A DNA stretch of 64,000 bases from Burkholderiales bacterium (GTDB lineage: Bacteria > Pseudomonadota > Gammaproteobacteria > Burkholderiales > Burkholderiaceae_E). Position 1 is the first letter of the stretch. Each line of letters opens with the position of its first letter. A program made the position numbers and the translations under genes. The stretch spans positions 48,008 through 112,007 of the forward strand of contig JAPLQE010000084.1 of NCBI GenBank assembly GCA_026399835.1, read 5' to 3'. The notes under the pieces are model-generated. The model made no database searches, was not told where the DNA came from, and saw nothing but the letters and a program-made list of their open reading frames with translations. Shown one piece after another: positions 27,287-34,880 of this stretch.

Positions 27287-28135
27287 TCAGCGCGCGGCAC
27301 CCGCTCCCAGCTTGCCGGGCTTGGCGGCGCCCGCGTACAGGATCGCCAGCTGGCGGTCCACGATCGCCGCATGGCGCGCGACCGCATCCGGATGCATCTC
27401 GGACTCGGGCGGCAGCTCGAGGTCGAAGTGACCGTGGCGGTCGGTGCCGCGCACCAGCGTCGCGCTCTCGCGCGGGCCGTGGAGCTGTCGGACGTGGGTC
27501 GGGATGTAGCGGATGGCGAAGCCGATGCGCCGGTAGTCGGCGGTGTTCGGTTCGGAGCCGTGCACGATCAGCACGTGGTGCAGCGACATCTGGCCGGCCT
27601 GCAGGATCACCGGCACGACCGTCTTCGGATCGACCTCGACCTGGATCTCCTGGCCGCGTGACAGCAGGTTGGTCTCGGCGAAGGTGTCGACATGCGCCAC
27701 CTGCCGGGTGTGCGTGCCCGGGACGACCTGCATGCAGCCGTTCTCGGGCACCGAGGGCGTGAGCGCGACCCAGGCGGTGATGACGTCGGGCGAGGACAGG
27801 CCCCAGTAGGTGCCGTCCTGGTGCCACGAAACGAAGGACGGGTCGTGCGCGTTCTTCGAGAAGAACTGCGCGCTCCAGCACAGCACGTCCGGGCCGATCA
27901 CGTCCTCGACCGCGTCGAGGATTCGGGGGTGGCGCACGAGCTCGGCGATCCACGGATACAGCAGGTGCGGCTTCTGGTTGATCCGGGGCGGGATGCGCCC
28001 GCCGTGCGACTGCTCGGTCGCCTCGAAGCGCTCGAGCATCGTCGCTGCCGCGGCGGGGCCGACCGCGTCGACAGGGAAGTGGATGCCGTCGCGGCGGTAC
28101 GCGTCGACCTGTGCCGGACTCAGGACCTTGCCCAA
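27287..28135 (-). CDS. Phytanoyl-CoA dioxygenase (PhyH) family Fe(II)/2-oxoglutarate oxygenase
   Basis: 282 residues. The Fe(II) facial triad is visible as His105 and Asp107 in SWHQDGTYWG and the distal His192 in LIVHGSEPN, with the 2-oxoglutarate-binding arginine following in YRRIGFAIRY. Members hydroxylate small organic acids, phosphonates, ectoine and others. The start is TTG at 28135 with GGGAGGAG about 8 bases upstream. It is the first gene of the minus-strand operon and is divergent from the IclR regulator with the operator between them. It probably carries out the first oxidation of the TRAP-imported substrate, whose identity is unknown. Confidence 0.92.
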   Translation of the reverse strand: MGKVLSPAQVDAYRRDGIHFPVDAVGPAAAATMLERFEATEQSHGGRIPPRINQKPHLLYPWIAELVRHPRILDAVEDVIGPDVLCWSAQFFSKNAHDPSFVSWHQDGTYWGLSSPDVITAWVALTPSVPENGCMQVVPGTHTRQVAHVDTFAETNLLSRGQEIQVEVDPKTVVPVILQAGQMSLHHVLIVHGSEPNTADYRRIGFAIRYIPTHVRQLHGPRESATLVRGTDRHGHFDLELPPESEMHPDAVARHAAIVDRQLAILYAGAAKPGKLGAGAAR

Positions 28136-28195
28136 CGTGTCGTCTCCTCCCGGCCCCGCGGGGCCGTTGCCTGCGCGGCCTTACGGGCCGTCGTC

Positions 28196-28221
28196 TTTTC
28201 ATTAATGAAAACGAGTTTCAT
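28196..28221. promoter_or_regulatory. Palindromic IclR-type operator in the divergent promoter region
   Basis: TTTTCATTAATGAAAA (28196-28211) is a perfect 16-bp palindrome. A second half-site GTTTCAT (28215-28221) pairs with ATGAAA of the first across 5 bases. It is by far the most A/T-rich spot in its surroundings and lies between the PhyH gene and the iclR-type gene, 15 bases before the regulator start, so autoregulation and operon control are likely. Confidence 0.75.
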
Positions 28222-28236
28222 CCCTAAAATGGCCGG

Positions 28237-29040
28237 ATGTCAAGGTCGCTCTCATCGCTCGCATCCGTCGCGCCGCGCTACGAGGCGCCGGCGCTGGAGA
28301 AGGGGCTCGACATCGTCGAGCTGCTCGCCGGCGAGCCGGCGCCGCTGAGCCAGAACCAGATCGCGCAGCGCCTGGGGCGCTCGGCGAGCGAGATCTTCCG
28401 GATGCTCGAGGTGCTCGAGCGCCGCGGCTGGATCGCGCGCGGCGACGACGGCGGCTATGCAACGACGCTGGCGCTCTTCGAGCTCGCGCACCGGCAGGCA
28501 CCGGTGCACCGGCTGCTCACCGCGGCGCTGCCCGAGATGCGCGCGCTCGCGGCCGACACCCGGCAGTCGAACCACCTCGTCGTGTTTCACGACCGGCGCA
28601 TCCTGGTGCTTGCCCAGGTCGACAGCCCCGAGGCCATGGGCTTCCGGATGCGCGAGGGCGCGCACTTCCCGTTCCGCGCCGATCGGGTGTCGCCCTGGGT
28701 GCTCGCCGCCTTCCAGCCGGAGGCCCGCCGGGCCGCGTTGGTCGACGAGATGCGCGACGGGGACCCGAAGGCGCCGTCGCGGGCCGCGCTGCTGCGCGGC
28801 CTCGAGCGCATCCGCCGCCAGGGCTACGAGCAGCGCCGCAGCGACACGCTGCCCGGCATCCTCGACCTGTGCTTTCCGATCCTCGACGCGCACGGTGCGG
28901 CGATCGCCACGCTCGCGCAGAACTATCTCGCGCAGCGCGACGTCGCGGTGACGGTGGTCGAGGCTCGCGAGCGCCAGGCGGTGGCCGCGGCGCGGATCTC
29001 GGCGCGGCTCGGTGCGCGGCCCGGAACGGCCGAGCCCTGA
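28237..29040 (+). CDS. IclR-family transcriptional regulator
   Basis: 267 residues. The N-terminal winged helix is at about 12-65 (APALEKGLDIVELLAGEPAP, LSQNQIAQRLGRSASEIFRM, LEVLERRGWIAR), and the C-terminal IclR effector domain contains QSNHLVVFHDRRILVLAQVD, the FPFRADRVSPWVLAAF ligand-pocket region and PILDAHGAAIATLAQNY. It is divergently transcribed from the dioxygenase/TRAP operon and is the obvious local regulator, most likely sensing the transported acid or an early intermediate. ATG at 28237. Confidence 0.95.
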   Translation: MSRSLSSLASVAPRYEAPALEKGLDIVELLAGEPAPLSQNQIAQRLGRSASEIFRMLEVLERRGWIARGDDGGYATTLALFELAHRQAPVHRLLTAALPEMRALAADTRQSNHLVVFHDRRILVLAQVDSPEAMGFRMREGAHFPFRADRVSPWVLAAFQPEARRAALVDEMRDGDPKAPSRAALLRGLERIRRQGYEQRRSDTLPGILDLCFPILDAHGAAIATLAQNYLAQRDVAVTVVEARERQAVAAARISARLGARPGTAEP

Positions 29041-29044
29041 ACGT

Positions 29045-29292
29045 CGGCCCGGTGAGGTGCTCCCAGATCCTCGCCGCCTTCGGCTCGGGCGCTGTCGCGA
29101 GCGCGACGGCCTTGGGCGGCACGAACTGCGCGACGTAGCCGTCCGCCTCCGCCGCGCGCGGCACCGGGGCGGTCATCTCTAGCTTCGCCGGCGCGCCCGA
29201 TCGCGTGACCGGCGCCGTCAGTCCGGTTCCTCGATGGCCATGGCCGCAGCGTGCACGGTCAGCAGGAGGCAGGCGATCAGCCAGGTGCGCAT
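29045..29292 (-). pseudogene. SOUL heme-binding family pseudogene
   Basis: From ATG 29292 a signal peptide is read (MRTWLIACLLLTVHAAAMAI then EEPD and stop). A shifted frame directly after it reads TGLTAPVTRSGAPAKLEMTA then PVPRAAEADGYVAQFVPPKA and LATAPEPK, which is the conserved part of SOUL/HBP proteins (MTAPV...KIxMTAPV...FVxP...LPxPxD). The middle of the domain is missing and the reading frame is broken, so the gene is dead. It lies between the iclR gene and DUF2252. Confidence 0.7.
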
Positions 29293-29310
29293 CACGGGGT
29301 CTCCAGGCGC

Positions 29311-30807
29311 TCAGGTCTCGCCGAGCGCTTCCAGCCGTCCGGCCCGGACCGCGGCCACCAGCGCCGCGTGGTCGCGCTCGTTGCGATCGGCGTAGCGTGC
29401 CGCGAAGGCGGTCACCGCGTCCTCGAAGGCCGTGCTCGTGCCGAGGTATCCGGTGAGCATCACCGCGTCGGCGGTGCGCTTGTGCGCGCGGGCCAGCGCC
29501 CAGCCGCAGGCGGTGGCATAGGTGCGCAGGTTGGCCGGCTTCATGATCTCCACCGTCGGCTTGATCTTCGCATCGCGCAGCTGCCGGATGTAGAAGTTGC
29601 GGCCGGTGAAGCCGCCCGTGGTCCAGCCGAGGAAGATGTCTGCGCCCGCCTGCAGCAGCCGCTGGCCGAAGACTACGCGCTCGCCGTCGTGCGCGAAGGG
29701 CAGCCGCCCGCAATACGGCTCGAGCACCGACGGGCGCGCCTCCTTGTATTGCAGGAACAGCGGGTCGCCGGTGCCCGAGACCATCAGCGCGATCCCGCAG
29801 TAGGTGCCCACGCTGCCCACCCCCACCACCTTGATCGCCACGTCGGCGAGACGGAAGCGGTCGAACAGCAGCCGGCGCTCGGGCGGCAGCGAGGCCGCGT
29901 ACTCGGCCTGCATCCGCTCCACCATCCCGCGGAAACCGGCCTGACGCGTCATGTCCGTGTCGTGGAAGATCAGCGGCGGCTCGTCGCGGATCCGCGGCTC
30001 GTCGCCCGACTGCACCGCGAGCTTCGCGTATTCCTTCAGGTGCGCGGACTCGCGCTGCGCCTTTCGGATGCGCTTGCGGTTGAGCGCGCGCATCTCCTCG
30101 TCGGTCTCCTCGGTCAGGAGCAGCCGCTTGAGGTCGATCGACTCGTAGTAGGCCTCGAGCACCGGCATCTCCGCGTAGCGGGCCATGTGCGTGCGGTACG
30201 ACTGCGCGGCCGTCCAGGCCGCCTCGCGGCTGTCGGCCTCGCGAAAGCCGTTGGCGCGCCCCGCGATCACGAAGCTCGCCGCGAGCCGCAGCACGTCCCA
30301 CTCCCAGGGCGCGACCGACACCTCGTCGAAGTCGTTGATGTCGAAGACCAGCCGCCGCTCGGCCGACGCGAAGCCGCCGAAGTTCATCAGGTGGCAGTCG
30401 CCGCAGGCCACCACCTGCATGCCCGTGACCGGCAGGAACGACAGGTCGTGCGCCATCACCGTCGCCGCGCCGCGGAAGAACGTGAAGGGGCTGGCCAGCA
30501 TCCGGCCGTAGCGGATCGGCACGAGCTCGGGCACGCGGCCGGCGCTGCTCGCCACCAGCAGGTCGACGGGGTCGGCGCGGCGGCCGTCGGGCAGCCACGT
30601 CGCGAAGGCCTCGCGCGCGACGCGGGACCGCAGCGCCTTGCCGGCGGCGAGTCGCTCGGCATGCGGCAGGCCGTGGGACTGCTCGGGGAGACGGGCGGGG
30701 GGGACGGCGGGCGCGTGTGCGGCGGCGGCCTTGCGGGCGCGGACCTTTGCGGGCGCGGCGATCGGCGCGCGACGGCGCGGTGCGGGCGGCATCGGAATGG
30801 CGGGCAT
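29311..30807 (-). CDS. DUF2252 family protein
   Basis: 498 residues from ATG 30807, which has GAGGAGG 6 bases upstream; the frame continues to 30987, but without a better start. The domain is a kinase-like (APH-type) fold of unknown activity: MLASPFTFFRGAATVMAHDL, VVACGDCHLMNFGGFASAER with DINDFDEVSVAPWEWDVLRL, KVVGVGSVGTYCGIALM and LQYKEARPSVLEPY. The FDINDFDE and GDxHLxNFG sequences match the catalytic and metal-binding loops of aminoglycoside-phosphotransferase-like kinases. The first ~40 residues are Ala/Pro/Arg-rich. No partner gene is evident; divergent from the VapC-type module. Confidence 0.9.
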   Translation of the reverse strand: MPAIPMPPAPRRRAPIAAPAKVRARKAAAAHAPAVPPARLPEQSHGLPHAERLAAGKALRSRVAREAFATWLPDGRRADPVDLLVASSAGRVPELVPIRYGRMLASPFTFFRGAATVMAHDLSFLPVTGMQVVACGDCHLMNFGGFASAERRLVFDINDFDEVSVAPWEWDVLRLAASFVIAGRANGFREADSREAAWTAAQSYRTHMARYAEMPVLEAYYESIDLKRLLLTEETDEEMRALNRKRIRKAQRESAHLKEYAKLAVQSGDEPRIRDEPPLIFHDTDMTRQAGFRGMVERMQAEYAASLPPERRLLFDRFRLADVAIKVVGVGSVGTYCGIALMVSGTGDPLFLQYKEARPSVLEPYCGRLPFAHDGERVVFGQRLLQAGADIFLGWTTGGFTGRNFYIRQLRDAKIKPTVEIMKPANLRTYATACGWALARAHKRTADAVMLTGYLGTSTAFEDAVTAFAARYADRNERDHAALVAAVRAGRLEALGET

Positions 30808-30974
30808 GTCGGCCTCCTCGGGTCGAGCGGGCTGCGACGCCTCGGCCGGGCGTCCGGCAGAACGGTACGCGGGCTGCGAGAGGGCGTCGCGCCGGGTCGA
30901 GCGGGAAATGACACCGAGCCGGTCCGCGCGCGGCGCGCGTCGCCGCTCGCGACCAGGTTGGACAAGGCCTGCAT

Positions 30975-30995
30975 AGTAAGTCATCATGTCTTACT
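30975..30995. promoter_or_regulatory. Inverted repeat upstream of the toxin-antitoxin pair
   Basis: AGTAAG and CTTACT flank a 9-base spacer, about 45 bases before the antitoxin start. AbrB-type antitoxins of this kind usually repress their own operon by binding such repeats, so this is the likely operator. It also lies in the far upstream region of the divergent DUF2252 gene. Confidence 0.55.
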
Positions 30996-31038
30996 GTGAT
31001 GCGGCGCCCTGCCGCCCTCGCCCGAACGGAGCCCACTC

Positions 31039-31293
31039 ATGGCCATTGAACTCAGCGCCACCGTTTCGAGCAAGGGGCAGGTGGTCATCCCCGCGGATGT
31101 GCGCAGGAGGCTGGGTCTCGTCCAGGGCTCGGTGGTGCGCTTCTGCATGGACGAGGAGGGCGTGCGCCTCATCCCGGCCGTGGGCGACGTGCGCCGGCTC
31201 AAGGGCCGGGTACCGGTTCCCACGCAGCCCGTCACGCTGGACGACATGCGGCAGGCGATCGTCGAGCGCCGAGTGCGAGCCGGCGCGCGCTGA
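31039..31293 (+). CDS. AbrB/SpoVT-family antitoxin
   Basis: 84 residues with the swapped-hairpin AbrB fold (ELSATVSSKGQVVIPADVRR, RLGLVQGSVVRFCMDEEGVR) and a C-terminal tail (TLDDMRQAIVERRVRAGAR) of the sort that inserts into the toxin groove. It should neutralise the VapC-type toxin and autoregulate the operon. The stop overlaps the toxin start (TGATG), which couples their translation. Confidence 0.92.
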   Translation: MAIELSATVSSKGQVVIPADVRRRLGLVQGSVVRFCMDEEGVRLIPAVGDVRRLKGRVPVPTQPVTLDDMRQAIVERRVRAGAR

Positions 31294-31688
31294 TGTGGGC
31301 CCTCGACACGAACGTACTGGTGCGCTACATCGCGCAGGACGACCCGATTCAATCGGCGGCGGCCACCCGCCTCATCGAGGAAGAGATCAGCCCCGCCGAG
31401 CCCGCTTTCGTGAGCCTGGTCGCGCTGCTCGAGACCGTCTGGGTGCTCGAGAGCCGCTATGCCGCCAAGCCGTCCTTGGTCTGTGAGGTCCTGGACGATC
31501 TGCTCTCGGCTGCGGCATTTCAGGTCCAGGAGGCGGCCGCCGTGCGCCGTGCCGTATCGCTCTACAGGCGCGGTCGCGTCGATCTGCATGACGCGCTGAT
31601 CGTGTCCATGGCCGCCGAGCGGGGCGCCACGGCCGTCACCTTCGACGCGAAGGCCGCCAGACGGCTGGGGATGCGGCTGCTGAAGTAG
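31293..31688 (+). CDS. PIN-domain ribonuclease toxin (VapC type)
   Basis: 131 residues with all four acidic PIN residues: Asp5 (WALDTNVLVRY), Glu47 (VALLETVWVL), Asp97/Asp100 (RVDLHDALI) and Asp118 (VTFDAKAARRLG). These bind Mg2+ for cleavage of RNA, often tRNA or rRNA. Full length for the family, so likely active. Paired with an AbrB-type rather than a classical VapB ribbon-helix-helix antitoxin; that arrangement is known and common. Confidence 0.93.
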   Translation: MWALDTNVLVRYIAQDDPIQSAAATRLIEEEISPAEPAFVSLVALLETVWVLESRYAAKPSLVCEVLDDLLSAAAFQVQEAAAVRRAVSLYRRGRVDLHDALIVSMAAERGATAVTFDAKAARRLGMRLLK

Positions 31689-31701
31689 GGCTGGGGCGAG
31701 C

Positions 31702-31795
31702 CGTCTCGCTGGGCCGACTGCTCGCCTTTGCCGGGCCGCTGCGCCGGATCGAGCCGGTGCTCGACGACGTGACGGCGTTCGTCGCGGGCGGCTGA
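31702..31795 (+). pseudogene. 3' fragment of a second copy of the 11372-12241 type esterase
   Basis: About 28 codons encoding LLAFAGPLRRIEPVLDDVTA and FVAGG then TGA. They match the very C-terminus of the esterase at 11372-12241 (AFAGPLRWIAPVLDDVTAFV), with high identity at DNA level, including the stop. No upstream part of the gene is present: the toxin gene ends 14 bases before it. Confidence 0.75.
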
Positions 31796-31801
31796 GTCCC
31801 G

Positions 31802-32524
31802 TCAGCCGCGAGCGAGCGCGACCTCGTGCACGCGCCGCAGGGGCGCACCCGGCGCCGGTTCGACGAACAGGCACAGCCGATCGAGCACCGCCGGGTGTTC
31901 GCACCCGAGCGATGCGACCGCCGCTTCGGCCGCCGCGCGGACGCGCTCGGCGAGCGCCGGATCGTCGACCGCGGCGAGCGTCAGGTGGAAGCGGAACCGT
32001 TCCAGCACCTGCGGATAGCCATAGGTCAGCAGCAGCTCGCGCCCTCGCGCATCCAGGCTCCGGGGGCGGCGACGCGCGAGTTCGTCCGCGGACAGCGGCG
32101 CGCGCAGCGCATCGAGCTCGACCACGCAGCAGGCGGCGAGCTCGGCGAGCGGCTCGTCGGCCTGCGGTGCGGTCAGCGCGACCCAGCCGTCGAACACCCG
32201 TGGCACCAGCGCCCCGAGCGGCACGGGCCGCAGGCGGGCGGCGGTCGCGGCCAGGGCCGCCCGGAGGTCCGATTCGCCCACGCCGTCGGCGAGTCGGAAC
32301 GGTGCCTTGAGCGTCGCGTGGAAGCCGTAGCGGCGCGGCGCCTCGGTCATCGCGCTCCAGCGTGCCCCGTCGATGCCGGCGGGCGGCGGCGTCTGCGCGA
32401 GCGGGCGATCGGCGATCTCGTCGCGCCCGAGCCAGGCGCTCCCGAACCGCCACCACGGGCTGCCTGCGGCCGGTGCGTAGTAGACCGCCCAGCGCGGTGA
32501 CGCGGTCTGCGTCGGATCGGTCAC
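31802..32524 (-). CDS. DUF1045 phosphonate-metabolism protein (2H phosphoesterase-like)
   Basis: 240 residues from a GTG at 32524, chosen because the family is 230-240 residues and the upstream codons are not conserved. Two HxT-type motifs, RYGFHATLKAPF and FRFHLTLAAV, are those of the 2H phosphoesterase fold that acts on cyclic phosphates. Genes of this family regularly adjoin C-P lyase operons (TIGR03223 type), which supports a role in handling ribose cyclic-phosphate intermediates; the exact step is unproven. It is divergent from phnG with the Pho-box-like site between them. Confidence 0.88.
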   Translation of the reverse strand: MTDPTQTASPRWAVYYAPAAGSPWWRFGSAWLGRDEIADRPLAQTPPPAGIDGARWSAMTEAPRRYGFHATLKAPFRLADGVGESDLRAALAATAARLRPVPLGALVPRVFDGWVALTAPQADEPLAELAACCVVELDALRAPLSADELARRRPRSLDARGRELLLTYGYPQVLERFRFHLTLAAVDDPALAERVRAAAEAAVASLGCEHPAVLDRLCLFVEPAPGAPLRRVHEVALARG

Positions 32525-32618
32525 GGTCGATCCCCGACTGCCGCGAGCGCGGCGCGACGCCCTCGGAAGGCGGCCGCACCGCACCCCCCGTGCCGGGAAT
32601 CGTGCGGCAGGCAGCCGA

Positions 32619-32636
32619 CTGTCATGGTCGTGACTT
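32619..32636 (+). promoter_or_regulatory. Pho-box-like PhoB site upstream of phnG
   Basis: CTGTCATGGTCGTGACTT matches the 18-base Pho box with a perfect first half (CTGTCAT), a 4-base spacer and a weaker second half (4 of 7). It lies 48 bases before the phnG start and within the divergent DUF1045 upstream region, as expected for phosphate-starvation control of C-P lyase genes. Confidence 0.6.
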
Positions 32637-32683
32637 GTTGGATCGCGAGGCTGTCGAGCCTACACGCCCTCCGAGACAGACAG

Positions 32684-33154
32684 ATGACTCCGCCCGATCC
32701 CGGCACGGTGGCCGAAGACGTCGCGCCACGACAGGCCTGGCTTTCGGTGCTGGCCCGCGCCGCGACGGCCGAGCTCGAGGCCGGCCTGGCGCGCTGGGCC
32801 CCGTCGCAGCGCTGGTCGCTGCTGCGGCGCCCGGAGATCGGCATGGTGATGCTGCGCGGACGGATCGGCGGCGGCGGCGACGCGTTCAATCTCGGCGAGG
32901 CGACGGTCACCCGGTGCGCGGTGCGGCTGGCCGACGGACCGGTGGGCAGCGGACATGTGCTGGGTCGCGACGCCCGCAAGGCCGAGCTGGTGGCGGTGTT
33001 CGATGCGCTGATGCAGGTGCCGGCCTATCGGGATCGGCTCGCGCCGGGCCTGATCGAACCGCTGCGCGGCGTGCAGGGGCGGCAGCGCGAGGCCGCGGCG
33101 GCGCGGGCCGGTGCGAGCCGGGTCGAGTTCTTCACGTCGGTGCGCGGCGAATGA
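32684..33154 (+). CDS. phnG: C-P lyase subunit PhnG
   Basis: 156 residues with PhnG features: RQAWLSVLARAATAELEAGL, then RRPEIGMVMLRGRIGGGGDA, FNLGEATVTRCAVRLADGPV and HVLGRDARKAELVAVFDAL. PhnG is part of the PhnGHIJ core complex that, with PhnI, transfers the phosphonate onto the ribose of ATP in place of adenine. First gene of a tightly overlapping operon; the stop overlaps phnH by ATGA. Confidence 0.95.
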   Translation: MTPPDPGTVAEDVAPRQAWLSVLARAATAELEAGLARWAPSQRWSLLRRPEIGMVMLRGRIGGGGDAFNLGEATVTRCAVRLADGPVGSGHVLGRDARKAELVAVFDALMQVPAYRDRLAPGLIEPLRGVQGRQREAAAARAGASRVEFFTSVRGE

Positions 33155-33768
33155 ACGCATCGGCGCCGATGGACGACCTGCCGCCCGGGCTCGCCGACCC
33201 GCAGGGCGATGCGCAGGCGGTGTTCCGTGCGCTGCTGACGGCGCTGTCCCGGCCCGCGGCGGCGGTTCCCTGTCCCGCGGTCGCGCCCGACGTGCCGGGG
33301 CTCGCCCCTGCGGCCGCGGCGCTGCTGCTCGCGCTCACCGATCCCGAGACGCCGGTCTGGTGGGAGGGTGCCGACGCGTCAGCCTGGCTGCGCTTCCACA
33401 GCGGGGCGCCGGTCGCGCAGCGACGCGATGCGGCAGTGTTCGCGCTGGTCGTCGAGCCGGCGGCACTCGGTCGCGCGGGCGGGCGCCTCGCCGACTTCGC
33501 GCTCGGCACCGACGTGTCGCCGGAGCGCTCGACCACGCTGATCGTGCAGCTTCCCGCGCTCGACGGCGGCCCGCCGATGCGCGCGAGCGGACCCGGGCTC
33601 GCGGCACCGGTCACGCTGGCCCCGGCGGGTCTGCCCGACGGGTTCTGGGCGCAGTGGGCCGACAACCATGCTCGCTTCCCGAGCGGTGTCGACCTGGTCC
33701 TGGTGGCGGGCGACGCGATCGTCGGACTGCCGCGCACCACGCGGGTGTCGCCCGCGGACGGAGGCTGA
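33151..33768 (+). CDS. phnH: C-P lyase subunit PhnH
   Basis: 205 residues. PhnH landmarks are AQAVFRALLTALSRPAAAVP, LALTDPETPVWWEG, ALGTDVSPERSTTLIVQLP and a C-terminal RFPSGVDLVLVAGDAIVGLP. PhnH is a structural subunit of the PhnGHIJ core, related to PLP-fold proteins but without cofactor. ATG at 33151 overlaps the phnG stop. It is followed by phnI after a 2-base gap. Confidence 0.94.
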   Translation: MNASAPMDDLPPGLADPQGDAQAVFRALLTALSRPAAAVPCPAVAPDVPGLAPAAAALLLALTDPETPVWWEGADASAWLRFHSGAPVAQRRDAAVFALVVEPAALGRAGGRLADFALGTDVSPERSTTLIVQLPALDGGPPMRASGPGLAAPVTLAPAGLPDGFWAQWADNHARFPSGVDLVLVAGDAIVGLPRTTRVSPADGG

Positions 33769-33770
33769 CG

Positions 33771-34880
33771 GTGTACGTGTCGGTGAAGGGCGGCGAGACC
33801 GCGATCGAGCACTCATGGGGACTGCTGGCGGCGGCGCGCCGCGGCGACCCGGCGCTGGCCGAGCTCGAGGTCGCGCAGATCCGCGAGCAGCTGCGTCTCG
33901 GCGTGCACCGGGTGATGACCGAAGGATCGCTGTACGACCCGGACCTCGCCGCGCTCGCGATCAAGCAGGCGAGCGGCGACCTGTACGAGGCGGTGTTCCT
34001 GCTGCGGGCCTACCGGACCACGCTGCCGCGGCTGGGGGCCTCGCGCCCCCTGGACACCGGCACGATGGCGATCCGCCGGCGGATCTCGGCGGCCTTCAAG
34101 GACTTGCCGGGCGGGCAGGTGCTCGGCCCCACGCACGATTACACGCAGCGTCTCCTCGACTTCGCGCTCGTCGCCGCGGGCGGTCCGGCGCCGGCCGCCC
34201 CCGAGGACGTTCCCGTCGACCGGACGATGCCGCGCGTGCTCGACCTGCTGGGCCGCGAGGGGCTGATCGAGCCCGAGCGCCCGGCGGCCGCCGCGCCAGG
34301 GGCCCCGGCCGATCCCGCGACCCCGCCCGAGCCGTTCGACGTGACCCGCGAACCGATGGGCTTTCCGGCCGGCCGCGACGCGCGCCTGCAGGTGCTCGCC
34401 CGCGCCGACGAAGGCTGGCTGCTGGCGATGGGCTACTCGACGCAGCGCGGCTATGCGAGCAGCCATCCGTTCGCCGGCGAGATCCGCATGGGGGAGGTCA
34501 CGGTCGAGTTCGTGCCGGACGAACTGGGCTTTGCGGTCGAGCTCGGCGAGATCACCGTCACCGAGTGCCAGATGATCAACCAGTTCCACGGCGCACACGA
34601 CGTGCCGCCGCAGTTCACGCGCGGCTACGGACTCGCGTTCGGCGAGTGCGAGCGCAAGGCGATGTCGATGGCGCTGGTGGACCGCGCGCTGCGCGCCCGC
34701 GAGCTCGGCGAACCGGTGACCGCGCCTGCGCAGGACGAGGAGTTCGTGCTGTCGCACGGCGACAGCCTCGAGTCGTCCGGCTTCGTGCAGCACCTGAAGC
34801 TGCCGCACTACGTCGACTTCCAGGCCGAGCTCGAGCTGGTGCGCCGGCTGCGCGCCGGACGCGAAGGAGACCGTCCGTGA
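33771..34880 (+). CDS. phnI: C-P lyase subunit PhnI (nucleosidase component)
   Basis: 369 residues from GTG 33771 (GGAGG 5-10 bases upstream). Typical PhnI sequence: YVSVKGGETAIEHSWGLLAA, DLAALAIKQASGDLYEAVFL, RAYRTTLPRLGASRPLDTGT, and GYSTQRGYASSHPFAGEIRM. PhnI catalyses attack of the phosphonate on the C1 of ATP ribose with loss of adenine. Length is normal. The stop overlaps the phnJ GTG start (GTGA). Confidence 0.96.
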   Translation: MYVSVKGGETAIEHSWGLLAAARRGDPALAELEVAQIREQLRLGVHRVMTEGSLYDPDLAALAIKQASGDLYEAVFLLRAYRTTLPRLGASRPLDTGTMAIRRRISAAFKDLPGGQVLGPTHDYTQRLLDFALVAAGGPAPAAPEDVPVDRTMPRVLDLLGREGLIEPERPAAAAPGAPADPATPPEPFDVTREPMGFPAGRDARLQVLARADEGWLLAMGYSTQRGYASSHPFAGEIRMGEVTVEFVPDELGFAVELGEITVTECQMINQFHGAHDVPPQFTRGYGLAFGECERKAMSMALVDRALRARELGEPVTAPAQDEEFVLSHGDSLESSGFVQHLKLPHYVDFQAELELVRRLRAGREGDRP

